A stretch of DNA of 64,000 nt. Origin: Nodosilinea sp. E11. Its GTDB lineage: Bacteria; Cyanobacteriota; Cyanobacteriia; Phormidesmidales; Phormidesmidaceae. The notes beneath the pieces are model-generated. The model made no database searches. It was not told the DNA's origin and saw nothing but the letters and a program-made list of their open reading frames with translations. The stretch lies in the NCBI RefSeq assembly GCF_032813545.1, contig NZ_CP136520.1:4520001-4584000 (forward strand). The letters run 5' to 3'. Positions 61,540 to 64,000 of the stretch are shown here, in pieces. The number at the start of each line of letters is the position of its first letter. Position 1 is the stretch's first letter. Both the position numbers and the translations under genes were made by a program.

Positions 61540-63489
61540 ATGACCGCTACGCCCAACTTTTCCAGCGACACCACGGCCCGCCCGACTGACAGCGACTGGC
61601 GGCTGTTTTTGCGCATGTGGCCCTATATCTACCGCCACCGCGCGGCCCTGGTCATACCGCTGATTTTGCTGGTGCCCCTGTCGCTGTCGAATGCCTTTCA
61701 GCCGGTACTGATTGGCCAGGCGATTTCTCTGATTCGCCAAGAGCCCGTGATGGGCTTTTTAGAGGGGCGCACCCTGCAGGGTGGGCTCAATTTACTGGTC
61801 GGGCTGCTGGTGGTCACTGTGGCTACTCGGCTGCTGCTCGATGGTCTGCAGAGCTATCTTGTGCAGGCGGTGGGACAAAAAATTACCGCCGACATTCGCA
61901 CCGACCTCTTTACCCATGTCACCGCCCTGGCAGTGCGCTTCTTCGATCGCACCCCCGTCGGCAAACTGATTACCCGCATCACCAGCGATGTCGATGCCCT
62001 GGGAGACGTCTTTTCGACCGGAGCCGTGGGCATCATCACCGACGTGATCTCCATGCTGGTGCTGCTGGTAGTGATGTTTACCATGCAGTGGCAGCTAGCC
62101 CTCATGCTGCTGGCCCTGCTGTTGCCGGTCACCTGGCTGATTATTTACTTTCAGCAGCAGTATCGCAAAGCTAACTACAAAGCTCGCGAATACCTCTCTG
62201 AGCTTAACGCCACCCTGCAAGAAAACGTGGCGGGCATTAACGTGGTGCAGCTGTTTCGGCGCGAACGCTACAACGCCGAGATGTTTCGGGGCACCAACCA
62301 GAAGTACATCACCGCCGTTGACAAAACCATTTTCTACGACTCAGCCGTGTCATCGACGCTGGAGTGGATCTCGCTAGTAGCGATCGGCGGCGTGCTTTGG
62401 CTCGGTGGCCTGCTGGTCATGGAAGACGCCCTCACCTTCGGTACCCTGGCTACGTTTATTTTATTTGCCCAGCGCCTATTCGATCCCCTGCGCCAGTTCG
62501 CTGACAAGTTCACCGCCATTCAGGCCGGGCTAACTGCCGTAGAGCGGATTACCGACCTGTTTACCGTGCCCGTAGAAATTCGTGACCCGGAGAAGGTGTG
62601 GAGTGAGGGAGTGGGAAGTGAGGGGGTAGGGAGTCAGGGCGCGGGGGGCGGGGAAATTGACCATAGTGCTTTTCCCACCACCTACCTTACCCCGCTAGAA
62701 GCCGCCGCCCCATCTACCACCCATTCACCCATCCACTCATCCACCCCCTACCCATCCAAGGCGTCCGAAATCTGCTTCGACCAGGTCACCTTTGGCTACA
62801 AGGCCGACGAGCCTGTAATCAAAGATCTCACCTTTACCCTTCGCCCTGGGGAGAAAGTGGCGCTGGTGGGGCCAACCGGAGCAGGCAAAAGCTCGATCAT
62901 CCGCCTGCTGTGCCGCCTCTACGACATCAATCAAGGGGCGATTTTGCTGGATGGCGTCGATATTCGTGATTTGCCCCAGGCGGAGCTGCGGCAGCGAATG
63001 GCGGTGATTTTGCAGGATGGCTTTTTGTTTGCCGGAGACGTCAAAAGCAACATTACCCTGGGCGAGGAATATCCCCTAGAGGCGGTGATCGAGGCGGCAA
63101 AGCAGACTAATATTCACGGGCTGATTGAAGATTTGCCTCAGGGCTACGACACCGAACTGCGGGAGCGGGGCACCAATCTCTCGGGGGGACAAAAGCAACT
63201 GCTGGCCTTTGCTCGGGCGGCCATTCGCAACCCCGGCATTTTGGTACTCGACGAGGCCACCGCCAACCTAGATGTGGGCACCGAAGCGATGATTCAAGAA
63301 GCCCTAGAGCGCCTGCTGGAGCATCGCACGGCGATTATTATTGCCCACCGCCTGTCAACAATTCGCAATGTCGATCGCATTTTGGTGCTCAAGCATGGTG
63401 AACTGGTTGAGCAGGGTAGCCACGACGAACTGCTGGCGCAGGAAGGGTTGTATTCAAGCCTGTATCGGTTGCAGCGACTGGGGGTTTAG
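61540..63489 (+). CDS. ABC transporter, fused permease and ATPase (MsbA/multidrug type)
   Basis: 649-residue half-transporter acting as a dimer. The membrane domain covers about 25-345 (six segments, with the DRTPVGKLITRITSDVDALG block typical of type IV exporters). The ATPase domain starts near 405: GPTGAGKSS (Walker A), LSGGQKQLL (signature), ILVLDEAT (Walker B) and IIIAHRLSTI (H-loop). Between them, residues about 353-407 are a low-complexity stretch encoded by the CCCATCCAC-type repeat (see separate entry) and absent from relatives as far as I can tell. The ATG at 61540 is preferred over the TTG at 61528. Substrate unknown. Confidence 0.93.
   Translation: MTATPNFSSDTTARPTDSDWRLFLRMWPYIYRHRAALVIPLILLVPLSLSNAFQPVLIGQAISLIRQEPVMGFLEGRTLQGGLNLLVGLLVVTVATRLLLDGLQSYLVQAVGQKITADIRTDLFTHVTALAVRFFDRTPVGKLITRITSDVDALGDVFSTGAVGIITDVISMLVLLVVMFTMQWQLALMLLALLLPVTWLIIYFQQQYRKANYKAREYLSELNATLQENVAGINVVQLFRRERYNAEMFRGTNQKYITAVDKTIFYDSAVSSTLEWISLVAIGGVLWLGGLLVMEDALTFGTLATFILFAQRLFDPLRQFADKFTAIQAGLTAVERITDLFTVPVEIRDPEKVWSEGVGSEGVGSQGAGGGEIDHSAFPTTYLTPLEAAAPSTTHSPIHSSTPYPSKASEICFDQVTFGYKADEPVIKDLTFTLRPGEKVALVGPTGAGKSSIIRLLCRLYDINQGAILLDGVDIRDLPQAELRQRMAVILQDGFLFAGDVKSNITLGEEYPLEAVIEAAKQTNIHGLIEDLPQGYDTELRERGTNLSGGQKQLLAFARAAIRNPGILVLDEATANLDVGTEAMIQEALERLLEHRTAIIIAHRLSTIRNVDRILVLKHGELVEQGSHDELLAQEGLYSSLYRLQRLGV
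62596..62760. repeat. repeat-derived in-frame insert in the ABC exporter gene
   Basis: About 165 bp encoding a Ser/Gly/Thr/Pro-rich linker. It starts with a G-rich part (GTGTGGAGTGAGGGAGTGGG) and ends with C-rich units such as CCCATTCACCCATCCACTC. The block at 62738-62758 (CATCCACCCCCTACCCATCC plus one base) is the exact complement of 11440-11460 in the tldD-pmbA spacer. Both the length and the absence of stop codons keep the gene open. Confidence 0.75.
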
Positions 63490-63618
63490 GCTTCAGGTTC
63501 GAGTGTTCGGCCTGTTTGCAAAACCTGATCCCCCTCCTACAATGGCCCCTAGGCTTGAGGTCTAGGGCAGCCTTATCAGTTGCCCCGTCGCTCTAGACAT
63601 TGTTCTTTTTTGAACGGC

Positions 63619-64000
63619 ATGGCAATCGCAGCCCCGCAATCTGAAAAACGCGAAACTCCGCCCGCAAATGATGGTTTTCTGGTGTGTGGGTTGGGTAGCC
63701 TGGGCCAAAACTGTGTAGCTAACCTGAAGAGCTTTGGGGTGCCGGTGCATGCCATTAACGACACCCTGCCCGACCAGTGGGAAGTGCCCCACCTGCGGCA
63801 GCTCATTGACCATTTAGAGATTGGTGACTGTCGCTCGGCAGAGGTGCTGGAGATAGCGGGCATTCGCCAGTGCCGGGCGGTGCTGCTGGTGACTCAAGAT
63901 GAGCGAGTCAATCTGGAGGCGGCGCTGACCGCGAGGGTGCTGAATCCGAAGGTGCGGCTGGTGATGCGATCGGATAAGCAGAACCTGAACGAGCTGATGG
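63619..64000 (+). CDS. TrkA-N (RCK) NAD-binding protein, N-terminal part
   Basis: First 127 residues of a protein that runs off the right edge. After a polar leader (MAIAAPQSEKRETPPAND), the Rossmann fold starts with FLVCGLGSLGQNCVANLKSFG, whose GxGxxG is intact, followed by LEIGDCRSAEVLEIAGIRQCRAVLLVTQDERVNLEAALTARVLNP, typical of the ligand-binding RCK/TrkA-N domains that control potassium channels and transporters. Full-length relatives in cyanobacteria contain two such domains, often with a channel. ATG at 63619. Confidence 0.85.
   Translation, partial: MAIAAPQSEKRETPPANDGFLVCGLGSLGQNCVANLKSFGVPVHAINDTLPDQWEVPHLRQLIDHLEIGDCRSAEVLEIAGIRQCRAVLLVTQDERVNLEAALTARVLNPKVRLVMRSDKQNLNELM

Overview
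This window comes from a cyanobacterium, most likely a filamentous Leptolyngbya/Nodosilinea-type lineage, although the genus cannot be fixed from sequence alone. The octamer GCGATCGC (HIP1) is scattered through genes and spacers. Lineage markers are present: RpaA, Ycf37, a CP12-like protein, ComFB, a DUF1517 protein, the remnant of a photosynthetic flavodiiron gene, and a ThiE with the N-terminal extension known from cyanobacteria. The content is chromosomal housekeeping. There is no prophage, rRNA operon, CRISPR array or intact insertion sequence.

Layout. 1-5.3 kb: catalase-peroxidase (partial) with a peroxiredoxin upstream, glycogen phosphorylase, an orphan antitoxin-like protein and a P-loop kinase. 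5.3-13.1 kb: guaA, cbiD, a membrane-anchored hydrolase-like protein, a membrane protein, and the pmbA/tldD pair split by a G-rich repeat array. 13.4-17.6 kb: signalling genes, including a histidine kinase whose N-terminus carries the residues of the plant ethylene-receptor sensor, divergent from a NarL-type regulator. 17.8-24.6 kb: CPBP protease, acetyltransferase, DAHP synthase, an usher C-terminal fragment that starts inside a mobile repeat, an exported flavoprotein and an SLH protein. 25.3-30.4 kb: three unrecognised genes, a TerB/Mo-nitrogenase-domain fusion, a CP12 variant, a PsiE-family protein and the flavodiiron remnant. 30.8-42.4 kb: prfC, a vapBC pair, a split YeeE-type transporter, thiS and thiE, ycf37, a solute-binding protein, rpmI-rplT, tRNA-Asn, rpaA and a tandem META lipoprotein. 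42.9-54.5 kb: clpB, comFB, argH overlapping a glycosyltransferase, a double PhnE-like permease, recA and an M20 hydrolase. 54.6-64 kb: a multi-sensor diguanylate cyclase, a run of envelope genes including a solute-binding/von Willebrand lipoprotein, an ABC exporter with a repeat-derived linker, and the start of a TrkA-N protein.

The most distinctive non-coding content is repetitive. Three copies of a 160-190 bp element (20460, 28812, 30491) carry ATTCCC-N8-GGGAAT palindromes. Two copies of a roughly 98 bp element (18471, 51484) have a different core but very similar ends, so both families look like non-autonomous elements moved by one transposase. Separately, a CCCATCCAC-type degenerate repeat occurs between tldD and pmbA, beside the PsiE gene, and as an in-frame 55-codon insert inside the ABC exporter. 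Two gene remnants (usher, flavodiiron) lie next to these repeats, which suggests that repeat activity has been remodelling this chromosome.

I did not find a clear defence island or an obviously new multi-gene system. The best leads are the ethylene-receptor-type kinase, the peroxiredoxin with a displaced cysteine, the two MITE families with shared ends, the repeat insert in the exporter, and the unrecognised three-gene group at 25.3-27.7 kb.
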